Assembly (NCBI GenBank): GCA_947485425.1
Contig: CANKSK010000055.1
Coordinates: 1-6,965 of the forward strand
Source: Bacteroidota bacterium
Lineage (GTDB): Bacteria; Bacteroidota; Bacteroidia; AKYH767-A; CANKSK01
DNA length: 6,965 nucleotides
Direction: 5' to 3'
Position numbers and translations under genes: made by a program. This document shows, piece after piece, positions 6,936-6,965 of the stretch; the stretch's first letter is position 1, and each line of letters starts with the position of its first letter. The notes under the pieces are model-generated. The model was not told the origin of the DNA. It did no database searches and saw only the letters and a program-made list of their open reading frames with translations.

Positions 6936-6965
6936 ACAGAAAAAATAACCACTTTAATTAGAGCG

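Overview
The window looks like chromosomal DNA of a Bacteroidota bacterium. It is AT-rich, and starts are preceded by A-rich leaders rather than clear Shine-Dalgarno sites. TAnnTTTG-type promoter elements are present, and the efflux permease has the sequence style typical of this phylum. A menaquinone gene of the futalosine route (mqnA) argues for a lineage that uses that route, such as Cytophagales, Chitinophagales or Saprospirales, rather than one using the classical Men pathway. That placement is inference; no rRNA or other marker is present.

Region 1 (1-5275) is a co-directional cluster on the + strand. It holds the 3' part of an RND periplasmic adaptor (cut by the window start), a complete 1145-residue RND permease after a 48-base gap, and mqnA, whose preferred start overlaps the permease stop by 8 bases. 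Adaptor and permease should form a tripartite efflux pump with an outer-membrane TolC-like protein, which is probably encoded just upstream, outside the window. mqnA is functionally unrelated but appears translationally coupled to the pump.

Region 2 (5240-5857) is a self-contained unit: a good Bacteroidota-type promoter overlapping the end of mqnA, a second -7-like element closer to the gene, an OsmC-type thiol peroxidase gene, and a strong intrinsic terminator.

Region 3 (5858-6215) is noncoding. It carries a GC-rich island of about 115 bases with an imperfect internal repeat, resembling a dispersed intergenic repeat of Bacteroidota, then a short AT-rich hairpin and a weak promoter candidate.

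Region 4 (6216-6935) encodes a membrane-anchored YdcF/SanA-like (DUF218) protein. The last 30 bases hold nothing recognisable.

Overall this is mostly ordinary housekeeping and efflux content. I see no defence system, CRISPR array, transposase or clearly novel multi-gene system. The most noteworthy points are the GC-rich intergenic island and the pump-mqnA overlap.
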